DNA of 28,635 bases from HGM04593 sp964512955. GTDB lineage: Bacteria; Bacteroidota; Bacteroidia; Bacteroidales; Bacteroidaceae. The position numbers and the translations under genes are program-made. Location: contig CAZEKX010000023.1 in NCBI GenBank assembly GCA_964512955.1, forward strand, positions 1 to 28,635, written 5' to 3'. Numbering within the stretch: the first letter of the stretch is position 1; each line of letters opens with the position of its first letter. Shown piece after piece: positions 1-6,914 of this stretch. The notes below the pieces were generated by a model. The model searched no databases, was not told the DNA's origin, and worked only from the letters and a program-made list of their open reading frames with translations.

Positions 1-1871
1 TACTTTACCAAAACCTTGTTACCATTCACAATGTAGATACCGGGGACAGTGATAGCCTCTATGCGACGACCGGTAAGGTCGTAGATTACGTTCACCTCTT
101 CGTTTTCACCTTTCACCTCATCGATGCCTGTTGCTCCGGCAAAATCGATACTTAATGCTCTTGAGGCCTGTGCATCTGTTGCCACGTAGTATGCTTTGTT
201 TGCATTTACTGTGTTGTCTGTTCCATCGAGTTCAAAGAACTTGATTTCGCTACCTGCTTCACCCTCAAATGCTAGGATATAATAGGTATTTGCTGTTGTT
301 ACGCTTGTAGCGGCAAGAGTACCCGAGAAGCCTGTGCTTATTGCTGTAAGACCATAAGAAGGAGCAGGAGTAAATGCTTTACTGCCACTCTCTGTACCTT
401 TAAGCAATACAGGGGTATTTACAGGAAGAATGTTGTTTGTTAACTCCAAATCGGTAGTTTTAAGATATGTGGCATTATCGGAGAGTGTTACACCATGTGC
501 TGTTACTCCTTCGGGGATTGTAACGGCAAAGGGAAGGTTCAATGTTCCATAGTTGCCATTACTGCCTTGTGCTATGGTTGTGGTGAAACCTGTATAGTCG
601 GTAACCTCTTCGAATACAAAGTCGGTAGACCAACAATCGGCTTGTACAATATTATTAGGTTTATTACTGTCATTTGTTGCTTTATTAAAAGCCAGTCCAT
701 TTCTTTGAGCCTCGTTAGTTACAGCAAGATTCATATTGTTATATACTAATTTGTAGGCATCTGCATTGACTCCCTTTCCGACTGTGTATTCAACAGCAGT
801 ACCAAGTCCTTGCCATGCAAATCCATAGTCACCAAGTACACTGATGAATTTACGTGCGTTACCATCAGTACTCTGCTGACAAACCCATAATGTAGTGCTG
901 TTATCCGACTCTGTAGGTAACATATTTGTTGCATTTGCAATATAGTGCTCTGCGTTTCCTGTACTATAGTTATTAATTACATTCTTTATGCGGTACACCT
1001 TACCATCTTCGGGAAGATTAAGGCTGAATGTTGCAATTAATGCCTCAAGGTCTGATATTTTTGCCTCAATTTCTATTGGTTTAGGAGTGTTTGTGCTTGT
1101 TATACTATTGTAATACTCCTTAATATTCTGATATTTGGTTTTATAATCGGGGTCAGAGGAACTATATTTTCCTACACCTGTACCAATATACGAAATCAAA
1201 GTCTCTACGTTTGTTAAAGCGACACCAAGCGCCTCTTTTGCAACTGTGTTATCTGTTTCAGAAGATGTAGTCTCAATCGAGATTTTGGTAAGACCGTAGA
1301 AACAACCGTCATTTGTTGTACCTTTTGCTAGTTTTAAAGTCAATGATAAAGAATTATCTGTTGCTACATAACTCTCCGTAACATCAAAAGGAAGAACAAC
1401 AGCTTCTCCACCGTTAGAGTTTACTTTAATTGAAATATTTTCTTTTGTTCCAAGAACTGCATCACCATTGTTAAGAGTGAAATTAACCTGTTGTTCTTGA
1501 GAATGAGTTTGAAAAGCGCCGGAACTCATTAATGCACAACTAGTAAAAGTTATATCACCAAAAGAATAATAAGAAGGTACGCCATTTAATGTAATATAAA
1601 AGTACCCCTCATTACCTTCTGTCATGTCTTTTGTATTCTTATCAGGACAAAGAACGCTATCTGCATGGAATGTGGTATTACCATTAATAGTTTTCCAATC
1701 ATAATTAGATATAATGGTTGCTGTAATGCCTGTAGCATTAATATTGCTTCCGGTTACGATAACCTCTGCAGCAGTTGCAGACGTTTTCTTAAATTTCAGT
1801 TCTAAGTTTCCTTGCGCCATTACTATAACAGAACATAGCAATAGCGAAAAAATTAAGGTAATTTTTCTCAT
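1..1871 (-). CDS. Secreted modular surface protein with type IX-style C-terminal sorting tail (stop codon cut by window edge)
   Basis: Open frame of 623 codons starting at the ATG at 1871-1869. The last two bases in the window read TA, so the stop is probably TAA or TAG one base outside. Residues 1-20 are a clear signal peptide (MRKITLIFSLLLCSVIVMAQ). Residues 21-200 are beta-rich and Thr/Asn/Ser-rich, with no family I recognise. Residues 207-285 look like a FIVAR-type helical module. Residues 290-422 (starting GKVYRIKN, with aromatic and Asn-rich repeats) resemble a ricin-like or lectin-like beta fold. Residues 424-580 are another beta module. The last 40 residues (YDLTGRR, then GIYIVNGNKVLVK) match the usual Por-secretion/type IX C-terminal signal, so export to the cell surface is inferred. 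No catalytic motif is visible and a binding or adhesin role is only a guess. No exact TAnnTTTG box faces this gene in its upstream region; see the inverted-repeat segment at 1924-2131. Confidence 0.85.
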   Translation of the reverse strand, partial: MRKITLIFSLLLCSVIVMAQGNLELKFKKTSATAAEVIVTGSNINATGITATIISNYDWKTINGNTTFHADSVLCPDKNTKDMTEGNEGYFYITLNGVPSYYSFGDITFTSCALMSSGAFQTHSQEQQVNFTLNNGDAVLGTKENISIKVNSNGGEAVVLPFDVTESYVATDNSLSLTLKLAKGTTNDGCFYGLTKISIETTSSETDNTVAKEALGVALTNVETLISYIGTGVGKYSSSDPDYKTKYQNIKEYYNSITSTNTPKPIEIEAKISDLEALIATFSLNLPEDGKVYRIKNVINNYSTGNAEHYIANATNMLPTESDNSTTLWVCQQSTDGNARKFISVLGDYGFAWQGLGTAVEYTVGKGVNADAYKLVYNNMNLAVTNEAQRNGLAFNKATNDSNKPNNIVQADCWSTDFVFEEVTDYTGFTTTIAQGSNGNYGTLNLPFAVTIPEGVTAHGVTLSDNATYLKTTDLELTNNILPVNTPVLLKGTESGSKAFTPAPSYGLTAISTGFSGTLAATSVTTANTYYILAFEGEAGSEIKFFELDGTDNTVNANKAYYVATDAQASRALSIDFAGATGIDEVKGENEEVNVIYDLTGRRIEAITVPGIYIVNGNKVLVK

Positions 1872-1923
1872 AAACTTTTATTATTTGTTTAATTATCAAT
1901 TGATTAAATTTTGTAAATGATAT

Positions 1924-1946
1924 TATCTCTTAATAAGAGATATTAG
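1924..1946. repeat. Left copy of the 22-bp inverted repeat
   Basis: It reads TATCTCTTA-A-TAAGAGATA followed by TTAG. Bases 1924-1945 are the exact reverse complement of 2110-2131. The 19-base core is palindromic around its centre. Read as a direct repeat, it also matches 2113-2135 at 22 of 23 positions. Confidence 0.85.
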
Positions 1947-1997
1947 ATAACATACAACTCCCTGTGTAACAATGCAACACAGGGAGTTATATGTTAT
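1947..1997. other. Long stem-loop next to the left inverted repeat
   Basis: The arms 1956-1967 and 1977-1988 (AACTCCCTGTGT and ACACAGGGAGTT) pair perfectly around a 9-base loop. After one mismatch the stem continues for 8 more pairs (1947-1954 with 1990-1997). This gives 20 paired positions starting directly after the inverted repeat. The T-tract on the right side (TTTTTG near 2001) is weak, so terminator activity is possible rather than clear. In the present orientation the stem lies between any upstream leftward transcript and the secreted-protein gene. Confidence 0.6.
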
Positions 1998-2091
1998 AAA
2001 TTTTTGTAGTAATCTTATACTATTTAAAAGAAAAGAATAAAAATATCTTAAAAAAATAATATTGAGTATCAATGATTTCGATGAAAAATTG

Positions 2092-2099
2092 TATCTTTG
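2092..2099 (+). promoter_or_regulatory. Bacteroides-type -7 box inside the inverted-repeat segment
   Basis: TATCTTTG fits the TAnnTTTG consensus exactly. No TTTG is found 19-21 bases upstream, so the -33 element is weak or absent. It points right, toward the 3' end of the oppositely oriented ATPase gene, so as it stands it would only produce an antisense or non-coding transcript. Confidence 0.5.
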
Positions 2100-2109
2100 T
2101 AACGTAAAT

Positions 2110-2131
2110 TAATATCTCTTATTAAGAGATA
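2110..2131. repeat. Right copy of the 22-bp inverted repeat
   Basis: It is the exact reverse complement of 1924-1945. The surrounding 25 bases (2110-2134) are palindromic except at the central base. It lies about 10 bases downstream of the TATCTTTG box. Confidence 0.85.
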
Positions 2132-2173
2132 TTAGGCGCTAAAAGTTGAATATCAATATCTTCTTGTTTTGTG

Positions 2174-3448
2174 TTATTCAATGAGCCATTCATAGGCGGG
2201 GATTATCTTTATCGGTTTGTCTTCGGAAATAATATCCTCTCTATGAAAGTCTGTGATAAGGGTAAGATTATTACATCGGGTCTCTTTTGATGCTGCAAGT
2301 AATCCTCTTAACTCTCTTTTGCGAGTTTTTTCTTTACTTATATCATAAGATACTTGATAAATTTCTTCTACTGTATTATTACTGCATACAACAAAATCGG
2401 CTTCATATCCACCGGAACTTTTATAATAATATACATCTCTGCCTATCGGTCGGTTGCGTCGTAGTAATTCTATATAAACAATAGTTTCCAAACGCCAACC
2501 AACGTTCTCTCCAACAAATGCATCGGGACGACTATCCATTAAGGCTACATCGACAGGGTATACTTTTTCTGCCCTTATTCTTTGTCGGCTTTTTGTGGAG
2601 AATCTCTTAATCCCTAATAATAGATATGCTTCTTTTAAGAATGCAATATAATTGCTTACTGTATGGTTCGATTTTAGTCCAACCGCAGACGCTAACTCGT
2701 TCTCTATAATGGTTGTAGGGGATATGTTCATTATGTGGTGTGCCAATTGTTCAAATGCCTCTACATATTTAATTTTGTGTCGTTGCTCAATATCGCGTTT
2801 AAGTATGTTATTAACCAAATTCCCTACGTAGCGAGTCTTGTTTTTATTATGTAATAGTTCGGGAAATCCACCTTGTCGCAGATACTCGTCAAACGCAGAA
2901 CGTCTTAATGCTTCTGCTTTTGTTGTCTTAGATTTTGTATCTATCTTTTTACATTGGCACCATTCGGCAAAAGAGAATGGGTATAGTTCTATTTGGTTGT
3001 TGCGTCCTGTAAGGTGTGTGGCGAGTTCTCCACTCAATAGTTTTGCATTGGAGCCTGTAACAATAATATGCATACGCTGGCGTAACAGACGATTGACAAA
3101 CAGGTGCCAACCATCTATGTTCTGAATTTCGTCTAGAAACAGATATTTAAAATCGCCATAAATTTTGTATAGAACTTCGAGTACTGTATTTAAATCACCG
3201 GTTTGCAGGTTTTCAAAACGTTCGTCATCGAAGTTTGCATAGGCAAATTTATTACTATGCGATTTTAATACATTGTAGCATAATGTAGACTTACCGCTTC
3301 GGCGCACACCTATAATTACTTGTGCCAGGTTGCTGTCTAATTCAACCAAACTTTCTTCTTTTCGGGTGCATAACCCTACATTTTGCAATATAAGCAATTC
3401 TTCGTGTTGCTCAGATAGAACCTGTTCTATAATCCGTTTATCTACCAT
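2174..3448 (-). CDS. AAA ATPase of the DUF4143 family
   Basis: The protein has 424 residues and starts at the ATG at 3448-3446. The Walker A motif is at residues 47-55 (GVRRSGKST), Walker B at about 102-110 (YLFLDEIQN) and a sensor-like VTGSNAKLLSGE at about 130-140. The C-terminal half has the organisation of DUF4143 proteins: a winged-helix-like segment around 245-290 followed by a nuclease-like fold, with a YYYKSSGGYEADFVV stretch near 340. Proteins of this family are common in Bacteroidales and archaea, often as variable, solitary genes, and their substrate is not well defined. It has its own promoter (-7 box at 3472-3479), preceded by three 32-bp tandem repeats. There is no recognisable toxin, methylase or other partner next to it. 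Confidence 0.88.
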   Translation of the reverse strand: MVDKRIIEQVLSEQHEELLILQNVGLCTRKEESLVELDSNLAQVIIGVRRSGKSTLCYNVLKSHSNKFAYANFDDERFENLQTGDLNTVLEVLYKIYGDFKYLFLDEIQNIDGWHLFVNRLLRQRMHIIVTGSNAKLLSGELATHLTGRNNQIELYPFSFAEWCQCKKIDTKSKTTKAEALRRSAFDEYLRQGGFPELLHNKNKTRYVGNLVNNILKRDIEQRHKIKYVEAFEQLAHHIMNISPTTIIENELASAVGLKSNHTVSNYIAFLKEAYLLLGIKRFSTKSRQRIRAEKVYPVDVALMDSRPDAFVGENVGWRLETIVYIELLRRNRPIGRDVYYYKSSGGYEADFVVCSNNTVEEIYQVSYDISKEKTRKRELRGLLAASKETRCNNLTLITDFHREDIISEDKPIKIIPAYEWLIE

Positions 3449-3471
3449 AATATAACCGATTTATGACATTG

Positions 3472-3479
3472 CAAAGATA
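3472..3479 (-). promoter_or_regulatory. -7 box of the ATPase gene
   Basis: On the - strand this reads TATCTTTG, an exact TAnnTTTG match, 24 bases before the ATG at 3448. The expected -33 position falls inside the first 32-bp repeat, where no TTTG is present. Transcription may therefore need an activator bound at the repeats. Confidence 0.6.
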
Positions 3480-3496
3480 ATACTTTTTTTATTTCT

Positions 3497-3592
3497 AACG
3501 CCATAAAACTGTTAAAATTGAATTTTCTAACGCCATAAAACTGTTAAAATTGAATTTTTCAACGCCATAAAACCGTTAAAATATATTTAATC
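3497..3592. repeat. Three tandem 32-bp repeats upstream of the ATPase gene
   Basis: Copies begin at 3497, 3529 and 3561. The unit starts AACGCCATAAAACTGTTAAA. Copies 1 and 2 agree at 30 of 32 positions. Copy 3 matches for its first 21 bases with one change and then diverges. There are no spacers. The period of 32 is close to three DNA helical turns, so the same DNA face is presented three times. The array starts 18 bases upstream of the -7 box, which suits a regulator-binding array, though this is inferred. Confidence 0.85.
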
Positions 3593-3622
3593 GTTTTGTC
3601 GTAATGCCTCCTATTGCCGTTT

Positions 3623-4801
3623 TTACAGTTTCTCATATTCCACTCTTAACTGCTCCAGGGCTTGCTCCAGAGTGGCTTTGGGTGTTCCTACATTCAATCG
3701 CATAAACCCGGAACCCTCTTCACCGAACATGGCACCATCGTTAAGTGCCAAGTGTGCTTTTTTAACAAAAAGGTCTATAAGTTCGTTGTGCTTAAGTTTA
3801 AGAGCGCGACAGTCGAGCCATACAAGGAACGATGCTTGCGGGCGCAGTGGCTTTATGAGTGGCATGTGTTTGTTGCAATATTCAATTACATAATCGATAT
3901 TGCTCTCCACATATTTGAGCATCTCTCTGCGCCACTCCTCGCCATGTTTGAATGCGGCTATGGTGGCTATGGGGGCAAACAGGGTTGGTTGGTTCAGTTC
4001 ATTGGCATCTAACCAGCCATAGAATAGTTGTCGCAGTTGCTTGTTGGGTACTATGGCATACGAACTGACAATGCCTGCTATGTTGAATGTCTTGGATGGT
4101 GCGCCAAAGGTTATGCTGCACTCCGACGCCTCTTGTGATACCGATGCAAAGGGTATATGCTTGTTGTTCCATAGTGTCATGTCGCAGTGTATCTCGTCCG
4201 ATACAACTATTATTCCTCTGCTATGGCAGAACTTGGCAAGACGCTGCAGTGTCTCTTTGTCCCAAACTATTCCGGCCGGGTTGTGTGGGTTCGATAGTAG
4301 TAACATACGGCATTTGTCGTCGGCTACTGCCTCAAGGTTGTCGAAGTCCATACTGTATGTGCCGTCGGCATTTTCTATCAGTGGGTTGAATACTACTTTT
4401 CTGTTGTTGCCTTCGGGGGTGAGGCGAAACGGGTGGTATACCGGTGGTTGAATTATGACTTTTTCATCGTGTGCCACCAATGTGTTTATTGCCATGCCTA
4501 TGCCTCGTACTATGCCGGGTATGTATGTTACCCACTCTTGTTCTATCTCCCAGTTGTGTTGATTTTTTATCCACTCTGTTATGCATTGGTAGTATTCGGG
4601 TGGTGTTATGGTGTAACCGAATATGGGATGCTCGAGTCGCTCTTTCAGTGCTTCTGTAACGCATGGTGGTGTCTCAAAGTCCATATCTGCCACCCATAGT
4701 GGCAGGAGTTCTCTCTCCCCGAATCGCTCTTGCAGAAACTCCCATTTTACTGTGTTTGTTCCTTTGCGGTCTGTTATTTTGTCGAAATTGTATTTATTCA
4801 T
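3623..4801 (-). CDS. MalY/PatB-type PLP-dependent aminotransferase or cystathionine beta-lyase
   Basis: The protein has 392 residues, the normal length for this fold-type I family. Visible marks are PLWVADMDFETPP near residues 34-46, FGYTITPPEYY at 61-71, LLSNPHNPAG at 168-177, the PLP-ring aspartate in SDEIHCD (about 202) and the Schiff-base lysine in GAPSKTFNIAG (K237). The MalY/PatB group cleaves cystathionine or cysteine to pyruvate, ammonia and a thiol or sulfide, and some members transaminate, so the substrate is inferred from family only. No consensus promoter is visible in the 86 bases upstream, most of which is the terminator of the preceding DUF349 gene. Expression may come from read-through or from a weak promoter. 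Confidence 0.9.
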   Translation of the reverse strand: MNKYNFDKITDRKGTNTVKWEFLQERFGERELLPLWVADMDFETPPCVTEALKERLEHPIFGYTITPPEYYQCITEWIKNQHNWEIEQEWVTYIPGIVRGIGMAINTLVAHDEKVIIQPPVYHPFRLTPEGNNRKVVFNPLIENADGTYSMDFDNLEAVADDKCRMLLLSNPHNPAGIVWDKETLQRLAKFCHSRGIIVVSDEIHCDMTLWNNKHIPFASVSQEASECSITFGAPSKTFNIAGIVSSYAIVPNKQLRQLFYGWLDANELNQPTLFAPIATIAAFKHGEEWRREMLKYVESNIDYVIEYCNKHMPLIKPLRPQASFLVWLDCRALKLKHNELIDLFVKKAHLALNDGAMFGEEGSGFMRLNVGTPKATLEQALEQLRVEYEKL

Positions 4802-4814
4802 GGTTTTTCCTTCT

Positions 4815-4867
4815 AAAAAAGCCTTTGGTCTGTTTGTTCATTATGTGCAAACAATACCAAAGGCTTT
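4815..4867 (-). terminator. Rho-independent terminator of the DUF349 gene
   Basis: The arms 4818-4829 and 4856-4867 (AAAGCCTTTGGT and ACCAAAGGCTTT) form a 12-bp stem, with a second inner pairing (TGTTTG 4831-4836 with CAAACA 4848-4853). On the - strand the stem is followed by a T-run ending at 4815. It sits between the end of the DUF349 gene (4888) and the start of the aminotransferase (4801). Confidence 0.85.
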
Positions 4868-4887
4868 ATTTTGTTCTTTATTGGTTT

Positions 4888-6783
4888 TTATCCTTGTTTC
4901 TCTATCTCCTCTTCTATGAGGTGAATCTTTTTGAGTATAACCTGTGAGTCGCCTTTCAGTTTCTCCATCTTCTGACGCATTACATCGACAAGGCTCTCGC
5001 CTTTCTTGCTCGATGTGCTGAAGAATCCAAGGTTGTTCTCGTATGTGGCAATCTCTGCCTTAAGGTTCTCGTACTGACGAATAAGTTTCTCGCGTTCGCG
5101 CGACAAACTGTTACCGCCTTTGGCAATATTGTTCTTGAAATCGGCAAGTTTGCGTTCATTGGCATTTACATGCAGACGTTCGTATATGGCGTTTATTGCC
5201 TGTTTGTACTCCTTGTATACCTTGTCCTTGTCGCGGAATGGAACAAAGCCCACTGCGTTCCATTCGGGTATGAGTGCATTAACCTGTTTTATCTGCTCGT
5301 CGCCGGGAAGTGTCTCGTCGATGCTCTTAAGTTTCTCTATTATCTCACGTTTCTGCTTAAGGTTCTCTTGCTCTACATTGCGTTGCGATGATGTGGCTTT
5401 GTTGCGTCGTTCGAAGAACTCGTCGCATGCACCCACGAAACGTTTCCATAGCGCATCGGAATATTTCTGAGGTATTGCACCTACCTCTTTCCACTCTTTC
5501 TGCAGTTTTGCAAGTTTGGTTGCAGTCTCTTTCCAGTCCTCGCTCTCTTTCAATGCTTCTGCTGCTTCGCACAAAGCACGTTTTCTTTCGAGGTTTTCGT
5601 TCTGTGTTGTCTTTACGTTCTTAAAGAATTCGCTTTTGCGACGGAAGAACTCATCGCATGCGTTGCGAAAACGCTCGAATATCTTCAGATTCATCTTTTG
5701 TGGTGCGAATCCTATCTCTTTCCAACGTGCCTGTAACTCCAGAATCTTCTGTGTCTCGTTGTTCCATGCCTGATATGTGGTAAGTGCCGACATGTCTATT
5801 GCTTCTATCTCTTCGCAGATAGCACTCTTTTGCTCCAAATTCTGCTGTTCGCGCTCTTTCTTGCTCTCGAAATGCTCCTGATGGCGACGGTTTATGGTTG
5901 TGGATGCTGTCTTAAAGCGTGTCCACACCTCTTCGCGCAGTTCGGGTGCAACGGGGCCCGCCTCGCGGAACTCGTTGTGCAGTTGTTGTAGTTGACGGAA
6001 TGCGCTTATAACATCCTCTTCATTTACAAGTGCTTCGGCTGCTTCGCACAGACGGGTCTTTATCTCGAGGTTCTTCTTGAAGTCGTACTCACGGAACTCG
6101 TGGTTCAACTTCAATACGTCGTAGAACTTCTCAACAAGCAATTGGTATTGTTTCCATATGGGTGTTACCTTGTCCTGTGGAATGTTCTTTATCTCTTTCC
6201 AACGGTTCTGCAATGTGCGGAACTCGTTTACCTCGGGGGTGCCGTTCTCGGCTTTGTTTGCCAACTCTTCCAACTCCTTAAGAAGTACCAGTTTTAACTC
6301 GTAGTTTGCCTGCATCTCCTCCTCTTGTGCCTTGAGCCATGCATTACGCTTCTCTTTTATCTTGTTCATGGCATTCTTGAACGGCTCTTCCAGTGCATCG
6401 GGCTCGGGGATAAATACGTTCTCTTCGCCACCATCGGCAACGAATTCTTTGCGTGCATTGTCAATCTCCACTGTACGCAGTTTGTAGAACTGCACTTTAA
6501 GGCTCTCTACTTCGGCTTTGCAGTTGAGTGTATCCTCGCTGTCCGCAATCTCCTCGAGACGGCATATAATCTCTTGGCGTGTTACCGATTTTACACTTGC
6601 GTCTTCTGCGCTATCGGCTGAATCCGCAACTACTTCTGTTGCCTCTGTGGCTGTTTGTACCTCGGCAATGCTTTGTTCGGTTATAGACTCGGACGTAGTG
6701 GCATTTATTGCCTGTTCAGAGGTACTCGCGATGTTCTGCTCCTCGAGCATTGCATCGGGTTTGTTTGTTTCGCTCATCTGCAT
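4888..6783 (-). CDS. DUF349 repeat protein, coiled-coil rich
   Basis: The protein has 631 residues. The ATG at 6783 gives MQMSETNK; a second ATG at 6777 is equally possible. Residues 1-70 are low-complexity, acidic and Ser/Thr/Ala-rich. From about residue 165 to 555 I count five degenerate helical repeats of 75-85 residues, each with the DUF349 pattern: a central W-K/N-E-hydrophobic-G/K block such as RWKEIGFAPQ or EWKEVGAIPQ, followed by a W/F-x-R/K-F helix and a charged linker. The last 60 residues are a coiled coil. There is no signal peptide or membrane segment, so it should be cytosolic. The family is widespread in Bacteroidetes and its biochemical role is unclear. It has its own promoter and terminator and so forms a single-gene unit. 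Confidence 0.85.
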   Translation of the reverse strand: MQMSETNKPDAMLEEQNIASTSEQAINATTSESITEQSIAEVQTATEATEVVADSADSAEDASVKSVTRQEIICRLEEIADSEDTLNCKAEVESLKVQFYKLRTVEIDNARKEFVADGGEENVFIPEPDALEEPFKNAMNKIKEKRNAWLKAQEEEMQANYELKLVLLKELEELANKAENGTPEVNEFRTLQNRWKEIKNIPQDKVTPIWKQYQLLVEKFYDVLKLNHEFREYDFKKNLEIKTRLCEAAEALVNEEDVISAFRQLQQLHNEFREAGPVAPELREEVWTRFKTASTTINRRHQEHFESKKEREQQNLEQKSAICEEIEAIDMSALTTYQAWNNETQKILELQARWKEIGFAPQKMNLKIFERFRNACDEFFRRKSEFFKNVKTTQNENLERKRALCEAAEALKESEDWKETATKLAKLQKEWKEVGAIPQKYSDALWKRFVGACDEFFERRNKATSSQRNVEQENLKQKREIIEKLKSIDETLPGDEQIKQVNALIPEWNAVGFVPFRDKDKVYKEYKQAINAIYERLHVNANERKLADFKNNIAKGGNSLSREREKLIRQYENLKAEIATYENNLGFFSTSSKKGESLVDVMRQKMEKLKGDSQVILKKIHLIEEEIEKQG

Positions 6784-6816
6784 AATTTATTTTAAGGTTA
6801 AATGCAATAGATATTG

Positions 6817-6824
6817 CAAATATA
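6817..6824 (-). promoter_or_regulatory. -7 box of the DUF349 gene
   Basis: On the - strand this reads TATATTTG, an exact TAnnTTTG match, 34 bases before the ATG at 6783. A TTTG at the -33 distance is not evident. It lies in the 131-base gap after pfkA. Confidence 0.5.
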
Positions 6825-6914
6825 AACAACTTTTAAGAAACTGTTTAAATTTATAAAATTATTTTCTTAATTGAAACCGAAATGTCTCTCTGTTTCTTAT
6901 ACTGTTTTCACTCT

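Larger units (their letters stand above)
1924..2131. promoter_or_regulatory. Candidate invertible promoter segment
   Basis: A 208-base segment is bounded by two 22-base sequences that are exact reverse complements (1924-1945 and 2110-2131). It lies between the start of the secreted-protein gene and the end of the ATPase gene. The only exact Bacteroides -7 box in the region, TATCTTTG at 2092-2099 on the + strand, lies inside and points right, where there is no rightward gene. Inversion would move this box to 1956-1963 on the - strand, about 78 bases before the ATG at 1871. The size and layout resemble the phase-variable capsule and surface-protein promoters of Bacteroides fragilis. No recombinase is encoded in the window, so one would have to act in trans. 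Each repeat is itself nearly palindromic, so a pair of regulator sites is the main alternative. Confidence 0.5.

Noticed and set aside
1921..2135. Small non-autonomous transposable element (MITE)
   Set aside because: The inverted ends would fit, but I find no target-site duplication beside them, no second copy in the window, and a meaningful promoter layout inside. It is not excluded genome-wide.
3497..3592. CRISPR-like array
   Set aside because: The units are directly tandem with no spacers, and there are no cas genes. It is a promoter-proximal tandem repeat.
6833..6870. Terminator after pfkA
   Set aside because: There is only an 8-bp AT-rich inverted repeat (TTAAGAAA, TTTCTTAA) with a 22-base loop and no GC-rich stem.
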